DNA of 64,000 nucleotides, taken from contig NZ_QMFA01000015.1 of the NCBI RefSeq assembly GCF_003285005.1, positions 62,001-126,000 on the forward strand, written 5' to 3'. Source of the DNA: Paenibacillus sp. YN15. GTDB taxonomy: Bacteria > Bacillota > Bacilli > Paenibacillales > NBRC-103111. The notes beneath the pieces were generated by a model that saw nothing but the letters and a program-made list of their open reading frames with translations, made no database searches and had not been told where the DNA came from. Both the position numbers and the translations under genes were made by a program. Below, in pieces: positions 8,661-16,579 of the stretch (position 1 is its first letter; every line of letters begins with the position of its first letter).

Positions 8661-9377
8661 ATGTCCGCAGAAATGATTTGCAGTTCCGAAGATGTGCTGT
8701 TGATGCTGGATTCGCTTATGCGGGAGCCTGCGCCGTTTTGGGACCGGTTCTATCAGGACAGGGCCAAGAAGATTCCTTTTTTTGTGGAGCATCCGGATGA
8801 AAATTTGGTGGCTTATGCCGAGTCCGGCCGCTTGAAGGGCGGACGGATGCTGGAGCTGGGCTGTGGGCCGGGGCGGAATGCCATCTACGCAGCCCTGCGC
8901 GGATACGAGGTGGATGCCGTGGACATTTCTGAGGAGGCAATAGCTTGGGCCAAGGAACGGGCGGCGGAACGGCAGGTCCGTATCCGGTTCGAATGCAAGT
9001 CGGTCTATGGCATGCAGGTGGAAGAGGTTTATGATCTGGTTTATGACTCAGGCTGCCTGCATCATCTGTGGCCGCACCGGAGAGTGGGGTACATAGAGAT
9101 GATCCGCCAAGCCCTCAAGCCGCAGGGATATTTCGGATTAACCTGCTTTGCACCCGGGTTTACAGAGATGGGCGGGGCTCTTGACCATTCGGACTGGGAG
9201 GTTTACCGGGAGCGGAGCATGAAGGGCGGCCAGGCATACAGCCGGGAGAAGCTGCTGCAGATCATGGGAGATGCTTTCGAGCTTGTTGAATTTAGGGCGA
9301 TGAAGGAATGCGATGGAGCCGAGAGGATGTTTGGTGTGCCTTTCCTGTCAGCCTCTCTGTGGCGGAAGCGGGGATAA
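8661..9377 (+). CDS. Class I SAM-dependent methyltransferase
   Basis: A 238-residue enzyme. Motif I, MLELGCGPGRNAIYAA, occurs near residue 58 and binds S-adenosylmethionine; VDAVDISEEAIAWAK supplies the acidic residue for the ribose. YDLVYDSGCLHHL is motif IV and the C-terminal part has GYFGLTCFAPG. This layout fits tellurite-resistance/thiopurine-like small-molecule methyltransferases. The start is ATG 8661 behind AAGTAGGAGG; the frame extends upstream to 8541 without a ribosome site. It appears to be a single-gene unit. The substrate is unknown. Confidence 0.87.
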   Translation: MSAEMICSSEDVLLMLDSLMREPAPFWDRFYQDRAKKIPFFVEHPDENLVAYAESGRLKGGRMLELGCGPGRNAIYAALRGYEVDAVDISEEAIAWAKERAAERQVRIRFECKSVYGMQVEEVYDLVYDSGCLHHLWPHRRVGYIEMIRQALKPQGYFGLTCFAPGFTEMGGALDHSDWEVYRERSMKGGQAYSREKLLQIMGDAFELVEFRAMKECDGAERMFGVPFLSASLWRKRG

Positions 9378-9547
9378 TCCGGATGAAGGTTGGTCATGAC
9401 GCAGCGCTTCCGGCCACCCGGCCAGAGGTGCTTGCGGGATGCGCCAATAGCGCGGTTTTCTCCGGGCGTAACCTGATTTGTGAGGAGTGGCGGTCGGTGG
9501 GCAGTCTTTAGGTCCGGTGAAAATTTCCGCCATGAATAGAACCCGTA

Positions 9548-9582
9548 TGCTATAGTAGACATATCAGGGTTACCGATAACCC
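9548..9582 (+). promoter_or_regulatory. Extended -10 promoter with the same LacI-type operator
   Basis: TGCTATAGT (9548-9556) is an extended -10 element; no good -35 is seen. Eleven bases downstream lies GGGTTACCGATAACCC (9567-9582), a near-perfect palindrome whose 12-base core is identical to the one at 4105-4116. Its place over the transcription start suggests repression of the esterase gene by the same regulator. Confidence 0.6.
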
Positions 9583-9619
9583 TTAGTCTGCTACAACGAA
9601 AGGGAGTCCGAACAAGCCC

Positions 9620-10516
9620 ATGGAAATTGCGAAGGATTGGAGTATTTTGCCCGAAGACCAAGCGGAAACCGTCATCTATGGCACGCGGAACGGGACGGCA
9701 TTGCGTATGCTGGCGATGAAGCCTGCATCGGCGGATGCGGCAGTGGCAGTTCCTGCGCCGTGCCTGATTTTTATTCATGGCGGCGGGTTTACGGGAGGGA
9801 GCGCGGAGATGCTCTTGCCCTACTGCCGCTATTTTGTGCGCAGAGGGTTTGCCTGCTTCACCGTAGACTACCGGCTGATGAAAACGGGGGAGGACGGTGC
9901 GCCTCTTTACGGAGAAGCGACGCTTGCGGAATGTATTGCGGATTGCAAGGCCGCTGTCCGTTATGTGCGCCGCCATGCCCGCCAATGGAACGGCGATCCG
10001 GACCGGATCGTTCTGTCCGGCGAATCCGCAGGCGGTTATTTGGCTTGCGCCGTAACGGCTCTTGGCCATGTGGAGGAGGCGGAAGCCGATGTGGCCGTTT
10101 CCTGTGTGCCGGAGCTGCTGGTGGTGTACAATCCCATTACCCAACTGCTCTCCAAGTGGAAAATGAGAGTGGAGCAGCCCGGCGAATCTGTTTCCGGCGA
10201 TGATTCGACGGCAGACCGGTGGCTGGCGCGGCATCTTCGGGCCCGGGAGCTGTCGCCGCTTCTCCATCTGACCGGCGCGCATCCTGCCACTTTGGCGGTG
10301 CACGGGCTGGAGGATACGGTGGTTCCTCCGGAGGACAGCGCCGAATATGCTGCGCGCCTGCAGGAGCTTGAAGTGGAGGCGCGGCTGGTGATGCATCCCG
10401 GCTTCCAGCATGCTTTTGCCTTGACCAACTACAAGTCTCCCGACGAGGTAGTGGAGGGGATTATGACGCTGACCGCAGGGTTTTTGGCGGAGCACGGTTA
10501 CGGCACGGAGAGCTGA
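9620..10516 (+). CDS. Alpha/beta hydrolase, hormone-sensitive-lipase-like carboxylesterase
   Basis: A 298-residue cytoplasmic hydrolase. The oxyanion motif HGGGF is near residue 55 and the nucleophile elbow GESAGG (serine in G-x-S-x-G) near 137. The acid is in HGLEDTVVPPED and the histidine in PGFQHAF, giving a complete Ser-Asp-His triad. These are features of family IV esterases (BD-FAE/acetylhydrolase type), which remove acetyl or feruloyl groups from carbohydrates. Sharing an operator with the rbsD/dehydrogenase cluster supports a role in sugar ester breakdown, which is inference. The start ATG follows AAAGGGAGTCC. Confidence 0.88.
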   Translation: MEIAKDWSILPEDQAETVIYGTRNGTALRMLAMKPASADAAVAVPAPCLIFIHGGGFTGGSAEMLLPYCRYFVRRGFACFTVDYRLMKTGEDGAPLYGEATLAECIADCKAAVRYVRRHARQWNGDPDRIVLSGESAGGYLACAVTALGHVEEAEADVAVSCVPELLVVYNPITQLLSKWKMRVEQPGESVSGDDSTADRWLARHLRARELSPLLHLTGAHPATLAVHGLEDTVVPPEDSAEYAARLQELEVEARLVMHPGFQHAFALTNYKSPDEVVEGIMTLTAGFLAEHGYGTES

Positions 10517-10559
10517 TTGGCACGGTTGCGGGAATTGACGTACAATGGAATCCAACAGG

Positions 10560-11020
10560 GTTTATGGCTAACGGCTGCGAGATGAAAGATGAAGGATGTG
10601 GTAGGCAGGATGCGATGGGCGAAGCGGAAGGTAGGAGGCAGAATGCAGAGGCAGGATGCAGGATGGAGGGGCGGGATGAGGAAGGCGAGAGGCAGAGCGG
10701 GGGATGCAGGAGACAGGATGTAGGTGTACGATAGGACGCGGAAGGTAGGAGGCAGAATGCAGAGGTAGGATGGGGACGGAACTCAGAAGCTCTTAGGAGC
10801 GCGTTTGGGCACAAATTTGAAATTAACGGAACTGTGAGTCCCTTAAAGTTTCCAGAACCCGTATTTGCCCCCATTTTGCGATTCGAAGGCTGTATAAGGG
10901 TGTTTCAGTTCCGTTATTTCGCAGGAAGGCCGAATTTTGGCGTGTAAGAGCCTCTGAGTTCCGTAAGCGAAGGACCGCTCGGTTCTAAGCGAAGAACCGC
11001 TGCGCTCCGCAGCGGATGGG
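10560..11020. repeat. Gene-free stretch: degenerate purine-rich short-repeat array plus dispersed repeats
   Basis: From about 10570 to 10780 the plus strand is a run of GGATGCA/GGCAGAAT-like heptamer-style units. One 35-base block (10624-10658) recurs at 10738-10772 with a single visible change. After this, the dispersed 19-bp repeat appears at 10824-10842 (plus), and truncated copies at 10902-10915 and 10952-10965 (minus). The long minus-strand frame across the region is repetitive (SAFCLLPSAS twice) and is not a credible protein. Confidence 0.7.
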
Positions 11021-11145
11021 AAGACATTCATTATGCAGCATAGAGCAACGGTTGATCAGAGCAGCATATATCGCCCCTGCTGGCGTAGAGGTGGAGCACG
11101 GCGCAGCGGCGGCCTTATTTTTCAGGTAAAAAGGAGTTGGAGTTG

Positions 11146-11895
11146 GTGGCACACAGGGATGCTTTTTTGCGGGCGGTGGAATGGAAAACAGGGCAGGCGC
11201 CCTCGGAACGGAGCTACCCGTATCACCTGCCTGCCGTCCGGCAGATGGGCAAGCTGAAATTCCATCCGGCAGTGACCTATCTTGTCGGCGAAAACGGGTC
11301 GGGCAAGTCCACCATTCTGGAGGCGGTTGCGGCAGCCTGGGGCTTTAACCCGGAGGGCGGGACGCGCAATTTTACCTTTTCCACCTGGGATAGCCATTCG
11401 TCTCTGTATGACCGTATCCGTCTGGTGCGCAGCGCCAGGCAGGCCAAGGACGGTTTTTTCTTCCGGGCGGAGAGCTACTACAATGTAGCCACTCACATTG
11501 AGGAGCTGGACCGGGAGCCCTCCTTCGGACCGCCCATCATCCAATCCTATGGGGGCACCTCTTTGCACCGCCAGTCCCATGGGGAATCCTTCTTCGCCAC
11601 TTTTCTCCACCGCTTCCGCGGCAACAGCCTGTATATTCTGGACGAGCCCGAGGCTGCCCTGTCCCCCTCCCGGCAAATGTCCATGCTCTCCCGCATCCAC
11701 CAGCTGGTGCAGCAGGGCGCGCAGTTTATTATTGCCACCCATTCCCCCATTCTGATGGCTTATCCCGACTCCATCCTCTATGATCTGGGGGAGAACGGCA
11801 TTGAGGTCAAGACGCTGGAGGAGACGGACCATTTCCTGATTACAAAAGAGTTCGTCAATAACCGGCAGCGTATGCTGCGGGAGCTGCTGGAATAG
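11146..11895 (+). CDS. Small ABC/SMC-type ATPase (AAA_15/AAA_21-like)
   Basis: A 249-residue single-domain ATPase. Walker A GENGSGKST is near residue 50, an ABC-like signature (HGESF) near 147, Walker B YILDEPEAALS near 165, and the switch histidine in ATHSPILMAYPD. It lacks membrane segments and a long coiled coil, so it resembles the predicted ATPases of the OLD/AAA_21 group rather than a transporter subunit. GTG 11146 lies nine bases after AAGGAG; TTG 11137 would sit directly on the ribosome site. It is followed after repeats by the DUF7002-like gene. The partner and role are unknown. Confidence 0.8.
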   Translation: MAHRDAFLRAVEWKTGQAPSERSYPYHLPAVRQMGKLKFHPAVTYLVGENGSGKSTILEAVAAAWGFNPEGGTRNFTFSTWDSHSSLYDRIRLVRSARQAKDGFFFRAESYYNVATHIEELDREPSFGPPIIQSYGGTSLHRQSHGESFFATFLHRFRGNSLYILDEPEAALSPSRQMSMLSRIHQLVQQGAQFIIATHSPILMAYPDSILYDLGENGIEVKTLEETDHFLITKEFVNNRQRMLRELLE

Positions 11896-12257
11896 CGCAA
11901 ACGCAAGGTCGTTCCGGCACAGGCGGAATGATTGAGCAGCTGGCGATTCAATGGCGGGTTTCAGCGCAGAGATGATGAAGGCGCGGCTTGCGCGGGTACG
12001 TGTTGCGAGGATGTGACAGAATAACGGAAGCGAATTTCCATTATTGCTGCTCTGCTGGGGGTTATGCGGCGAATAACGCAAAGGAAATTCCGCTAAACCT
12101 CCCGGATGCTCCGAAAAAGTGGGGGGATGGCAGGAATAGCGAAAGCCTGCTTCCGTTATTCCTGTATGAGCACCCAAAACCGGAGCATAGCGGAAACTTG
12201 CTTCCGTTATTTCCGCTATTGCAGCTGTGTATTCTAAGAGGGCGGGAGGGGGACAAC
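11896..12257. repeat. Gene-free stretch with four copies of a 22-bp palindromic repeat
   Basis: Copies at 12022-12043, 12074-12095, 12137-12158 and 12188-12209 follow the plan TARCGGAAGC-NN-GCTTCCGYTA with point changes. Each arm starts with the same TARCGGAA as the dispersed 19-bp repeat. Spacing is about 50-60 bases. No gene is supported; the frame running through from 11988 joins the next gene only by chance. Confidence 0.75.
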
Positions 12258-12935
12258 ATGAGCGAAGCCATCATTGAAAAGATCACCCGGCTGCGGCCGC
12301 TTCTTTATCATTTCACCCGGATTGCCAACCTGGCCTCCATCATCCGGACCAACAGCCTGTTGTCCGCAAGTGTCCTGCATCCCCAATCCACTGGCGAGCG
12401 GCGCACAAGCCCCGTGGAGGTTCCCCCAAACAACGGGGAGGCCTCGGCCGTCCTGAATCCCCATCTGCGCATTGCCGACAGCATGATGGCAGAGGGGGTA
12501 AGCCAGGAGGAGTTCCGCTGGTGGCTGAACCGGCATGTATTTTTCTGGCCGACTGCCAGGGATTGCCGCCAGATGCTGCAGGTATACCGACGGCGTGAGC
12601 CTGCCGGGCGCTTCTGCGTGCTGGCGCTGGACACTCGCTTGCTGCTGGCTGCCCATTCCGCTTCCGCCCGGCTTACCAAGTACGACTCCGGAAGCTCGCC
12701 CCGCTTCCCCCACCGGTGCTCCTACCGCAAAAGCCCGGAAATGTTCCTGCCCCTGGACCGGTTCGGCAGCAGCGTCAGGACGGATACACCTGCCTCCGTT
12801 CCGGAAATCAAGGAGGTGCTGGTGGACGGCCAGGTCAGCGGAGTTTCGCAGCTGCTGCGTGCCGTTTACTCGGATGCGGACGAAGAATTGCCTGCGGACT
12901 GGGATCATCTGCGGCAGCCTTTGGAGGCCTTGTAG
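12258..12935 (+). CDS. DUF7002-like protein with an ADP-ribosyltransferase-like start
   Basis: A 225-residue protein. The N-terminus LLYHFTRIANLASIIRTNSLLSAS matches the H-x-T strand-helix start of DarT/RNA-2'-phosphotransferase-like ART folds, where the histidine and following residues contact NAD. RHVFFWPTARDC and the late block around LTKYDSGSSPRFP recall the DUF7002 family. No catalytic glutamate can be assigned with confidence. ATG 12258 follows GGCGGGAGGGGG. The nearest gene upstream is the small ATPase. A nucleic-acid or nucleotide-modifying enzyme is possible, but this is inference. Confidence 0.6.
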   Translation: MSEAIIEKITRLRPLLYHFTRIANLASIIRTNSLLSASVLHPQSTGERRTSPVEVPPNNGEASAVLNPHLRIADSMMAEGVSQEEFRWWLNRHVFFWPTARDCRQMLQVYRRREPAGRFCVLALDTRLLLAAHSASARLTKYDSGSSPRFPHRCSYRKSPEMFLPLDRFGSSVRTDTPASVPEIKEVLVDGQVSGVSQLLRAVYSDADEELPADWDHLRQPLEAL

Positions 12936-12987
12936 CTCTCCTCCCGCTCCCTATTTCGTGCAATACCCAATATTTACGGGTTTTTTG

Positions 12988-13018
12988 GCGCTCCTGCAAG
13001 AAGTGGGAGTGCTTTTTT
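12988..13018 (+). terminator. Rho-independent terminator
   Basis: GCGCTCC (12988-12994) pairs with GGAGTGC (13006-13012), followed by six Ts. It separates the DUF7002-like gene from the AraC-type regulator. Confidence 0.8.
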
Positions 13019-13125
13019 GCGTGGAGACGGGTGCCCAATCCGGAAGGGATTGGCTACAATAAAAGCGGATGCATGCAGCAGAAGAGAAGTGTAGGAGACT
13101 GCAACGCTCATAAGGGGAGAATAGA

Positions 13126-15417
13126 ATGAAGCGCAAATTTGCCTATTCGGTATCTGTCAGAATGAAATTCCTGATCTATTTGGCGCTCTTGTCCAGTGTG
13201 CCGGTAGCCCTGATGGGCTGGTTCGCGGCGGCATACGGCAGCCAAACCGTGACGGAGATGACCTTTTCCAGCAATGCCTCCATCCTCAAAAACCTGGAGA
13301 AGGAAATGAACGGCGAGTTTAAGAAAATCGACAATCTGTTATTGCAATACTCCTATCAAAATTCGATTTTCAACCAGATTGTAAAGACCGATCTGAGCTA
13401 TGAAAATTACTCCATGATCTGGGATCTGTACAATACCTTGAACAATCTGCGCAGCGGGCTGAATCATGTGGCCGAGATCGATTTTTATAACATCACCTAC
13501 GGCAAGCTGCTTACACCCGGCCAGGGGGTGTTGAGCGAGCAGGAGTTTCAAGACCCCGAGGTGCTGAAGAATGCCCGCGATGCCGTCAACGGCACCTGGG
13601 TCAACACCAGAGTCAATATTAACGGGCGGCTGCCGGGACGGATGCTGGCGTATACCCGCCCCATCCAGAACAAACAAACCTGGAAGATCGAAGGAGCGAT
13701 TATTGTCTATCTGGATGCGGAGGCCATCAGCCGGACCATGCTAAATGCCAAGGACCCGCGGACCGAATACTTCGTGCTGGACAGTCAGGGGACTGTGCTG
13801 ATGGACTCCCGCACAGAGCGGATCGGGCGGACCGTCGAAACCTCCTCCCGGCTTCTGGAGGCTCTGCCCTCCGGCGACGGGGCGCAGGAAGCCGAGTTTG
13901 AAATTGACCTGAACGGCACCCGGTCGCTGATTAACGGCCAGTATTCCCCGTACCGCGATTGGTTCTATGTGTCCGCGGTGCCGTTGGAGCTTTTGACCCA
14001 GCCGTCGGTACATCTGCGCAATATCCTGCTTTTCATCAGCCTGGGGCTGGTGATCCTGGCCTTGGCCCTGGCGGTGGCCGCCAGCAAAAGCCTCTATTCA
14101 CCCATCCAGCGGCTGACCAAAAGGATCTTCAGCCACGGCAAACCCTGGAAGGAAAAGAATGAGTTCCGGCTGATTGCCCGCTATATCGATTCGGTGGAGG
14201 AGGACAATGAAGCCCTCCAGGAGAGATTCCAGGCATCCATGGCGGAGATGCAGAATCATGCGCTGTTCCAGCTTCTGCTGGGCAACCTCAAGGATTCCCA
14301 CTATCATGGAGAGTTGGATTTCGGCAATAGAGGGGAAATCGCTCTTTATCTGGTGGAGCTGGACCAGCTCCAACTGGAGCAGCAGTTCTCCCGGAATGAT
14401 CAGTTTCTGTACTATTTTGCGGTGCAAAATATTACGGAGGAAGTCCTTGGCAGCCATGGCCGCGTGAAAATCATGATGATGCGGCCTGGTTTGTTTGCCG
14501 TTATTCATGAGACCGGGGACTCCTCCGGAACAGCGGCTCTCCGCAGCCGGGGAGAAGCGGTGCTGGATGCCATCCGCACCTATCTGAAGCTGCCCTGCGT
14601 CATCTCCGCCAGCTATTCCCCCGGGGGGCTGACGGGCTTAAGCGACGCGTATTCGGAAGGGATAAAGGCGCTTACCTACAGCTTTATTTACGGACATAAC
14701 CAGGTGATCCTGTGCAATGAATTGGACCCCTCCTACTCTGCCGAGGCCGATGAGCTGGAGGCTTATGAAGCGGATATTCTGCATGAACTGGAATCCGGAC
14801 GTCCCGAGGCCTCGGAGGAGCGCTTCAGGCAGCTGATAGAGCTGATCCGGGACAATTATTCCCTGCTGCCCGAGGAGATGTTCGGATATTTCGCCGGCCT
14901 GTCCGGGAAATTGTGGAATGCGGCAGACAAGCATGATGGGCGGGCGCTGGCGGACGCGCCGGTGAAGGAGTGGATTCTGGAGCTGGCCAAGCAGCGGACC
15001 CTTCAGGAGGTGGAGGCCTTCTTCCGCACCGGGTTGTTCCAGCGTCTTCGCACCGTTGCAGGCAAAGCAGCCAAGGAAAGCCATGAGGAGCAGCTGATTG
15101 CCCAGGTGACGGATTATATTCACGGCCACTATGACGAGGATTTATCCCTCCAGCTGTGCGCGGACCTGGTTTCCCTGAATACCTTCCAGCTCAGCCGTTT
15201 GTTCAAAAAGATAAAGGGCGTCAATTTCGTCGACTATGTTATCGACTACCGGGTAGGCATTGCCAAGGAGCTTCTCGCCAACCCGGAGCTGAAGGTGCTG
15301 GACATCTCGGATAAGCTGCGGTACGGCTCGGTGAAGAGCTTCATCCGCCTGTTCAAAAAAGTAACCGGCATCACGCCGGGCAGCTACAGGAAGCAGCTTT
15401 TGCAGGAGAAAGAATAA
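13126..15417 (+). CDS. Membrane-bound AraC family regulator with Cache sensor domain
   Basis: A 763-residue protein. A first membrane helix lies at about residues 15-37, then an extracellular Cache-type sensor, a second helix at about 300-320, and a cytoplasmic part ending in an AraC double helix-turn-helix (about 660-755, with SLNTFQLSRLFKKIKG and LRYGSVKSFIRLFKKVTGITPGSYRK). Such one-component sensors in Paenibacillus are typically encoded next to LplBAC-type transporters and activate them on sensing a glycan. Here the transporter genes start 183 bases downstream. ATG 13126 follows AGGGGAGAATAG. Confidence 0.92.
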   Translation: MKRKFAYSVSVRMKFLIYLALLSSVPVALMGWFAAAYGSQTVTEMTFSSNASILKNLEKEMNGEFKKIDNLLLQYSYQNSIFNQIVKTDLSYENYSMIWDLYNTLNNLRSGLNHVAEIDFYNITYGKLLTPGQGVLSEQEFQDPEVLKNARDAVNGTWVNTRVNINGRLPGRMLAYTRPIQNKQTWKIEGAIIVYLDAEAISRTMLNAKDPRTEYFVLDSQGTVLMDSRTERIGRTVETSSRLLEALPSGDGAQEAEFEIDLNGTRSLINGQYSPYRDWFYVSAVPLELLTQPSVHLRNILLFISLGLVILALALAVAASKSLYSPIQRLTKRIFSHGKPWKEKNEFRLIARYIDSVEEDNEALQERFQASMAEMQNHALFQLLLGNLKDSHYHGELDFGNRGEIALYLVELDQLQLEQQFSRNDQFLYYFAVQNITEEVLGSHGRVKIMMMRPGLFAVIHETGDSSGTAALRSRGEAVLDAIRTYLKLPCVISASYSPGGLTGLSDAYSEGIKALTYSFIYGHNQVILCNELDPSYSAEADELEAYEADILHELESGRPEASEERFRQLIELIRDNYSLLPEEMFGYFAGLSGKLWNAADKHDGRALADAPVKEWILELAKQRTLQEVEAFFRTGLFQRLRTVAGKAAKESHEEQLIAQVTDYIHGHYDEDLSLQLCADLVSLNTFQLSRLFKKIKGVNFVDYVIDYRVGIAKELLANPELKVLDISDKLRYGSVKSFIRLFKKVTGITPGSYRKQLLQEKE

Positions 15418-15545
15418 ATATTGCAAAATAGGCAACCCTCCCGGCTGCCAAACACCCTTTTTTTGCAGGAGGTTCCCCGAAAAGTACCCGAAATCCGCTT
15501 CAGAGCTTCGCTTCACTTCTGGGGGATTACTGTAAATATGGTGTA

Positions 15546-15574
15546 TTGAGCCCATCTCCCCCATCCGTTACGAT
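15546..15574 (+). promoter_or_regulatory. Candidate promoter of the LplBAC-type operon
   Basis: TTGAGC (15546-15551), 17-base spacer, TACGAT (15569-15574). Located 26 bases before the permease start. An AraC-type activator site would be expected just upstream; none can be named from sequence alone. Confidence 0.4.
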
Positions 15575-15600
15575 GAGTCCACAGAAGGGGGGGAGAAAAC

Positions 15601-16557
15601 ATGGAAGCGCAAAATCAGATCGGTTGCCTTGTTGAAACAAAGGCGGCGGGTAAAAGAACGCGACTGGCCAGACGCATATTAAAGGAGCGGTATCTGTGGC
15701 TAATGGCACTGCCCGGCATCCTGTATCTGCTGATATATAAGTATGTGCCCATGCTGGGTGTGGTCATTGCATTCCAGAAATATGTGCCATCCAAGGGTTT
15801 TTTGCAGAGCGACTGGGTTGGGCTGGATCATTTCCGCCGCATCTTTGAGAGTCCCGATGTGGGGCGCTATTTTATGAACACGATCATCATCAGCTTCTAC
15901 CAGATTGTATTTGCCTTCACGATTCCGATTGTGATCGCAATCATGATCAACGAAATAGCCAGTCCGCTGATCAAACGGTTCATTCAAACCGCTTTGTACC
16001 TGCCGCATTTTTTGTCCTGGGTGGTTGTTGGGGGCATCTTCTATCTGCTGTTCAAAAGCGATGGTTCGATCAATACGATGCTCGCATCCTGGGGGCTGGA
16101 CCCTATCAATATTTTGTCCAACAAGGACACGTTCCGGGGGATGCTGGTGCTGCAGGTGATCTGGAAGGAATCCGGCTGGGGCACGATTATTTATCTGGCC
16201 GCCCTGACCGGGATTGACCCTGAGCTGTATGAGGCAGCGAAGATCGATGGAGCGGGGAGGATTAGGCAGATCTGGCACATTACGCTGCCGGGCATTAAAT
16301 CAACGATTGTGATGCTGTTCATACTGCGGCTGGGCAGTGTGCTGGATGTGGGCTTCGAGCAGGTGTACCTGATGCTCAATTCCTCGGTATCCCAGGTGGG
16401 CGAGGTGCTGGAGACTTATGTCTACCGAGTGGGCGTGGTGAACGGCAACTTCAGCTTTACTACGGCGGTGGGGCTGTTGAAGGGTGTTGTGGGGATGGTG
16501 TTGATTGTTTCGGCCAATACTCTGGCGCGGCGAATTGGCGAGAAAGGCATCTATTAA
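15601..16557 (+). CDS. ABC transporter permease, LplB/YtcP-like
   Basis: A 318-residue inner-membrane protein with six predicted helices. It begins its hydrophobic core with YLWLMALPGILYLLIYKYVPMLGVVIAF, the highly conserved LplB start, and has the EAA loop LYEAAKIDGAGRIRQIWHITLPG. It should pair with the LplC-like permease at 18247. The start ATG follows GGGGGGGAGAAAAC. LplBAC-type systems import oligosaccharides and use a shared ATPase. First gene of the operon after the AraC/Cache regulator. Confidence 0.92.
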   Translation: MEAQNQIGCLVETKAAGKRTRLARRILKERYLWLMALPGILYLLIYKYVPMLGVVIAFQKYVPSKGFLQSDWVGLDHFRRIFESPDVGRYFMNTIIISFYQIVFAFTIPIVIAIMINEIASPLIKRFIQTALYLPHFLSWVVVGGIFYLLFKSDGSINTMLASWGLDPINILSNKDTFRGMLVLQVIWKESGWGTIIYLAALTGIDPELYEAAKIDGAGRIRQIWHITLPGIKSTIVMLFILRLGSVLDVGFEQVYLMLNSSVSQVGEVLETYVYRVGVVNGNFSFTTAVGLLKGVVGMVLIVSANTLARRIGEKGIY

Positions 16558-16579
16558 TAAGTATAACTTGTGAAAGCGG

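Noticed and set aside
10461-10874. 137-codon minus-strand frame
   Set aside because: It is the translation of the short-repeat patch (SAFCLLPSAS repeated) and runs into the esterase gene on the other strand.
11988-12257. Upstream extension of the DUF7002-like frame
   Set aside because: It crosses the palindromic repeats and has no ribosome site; ATG 12258 has a good one.
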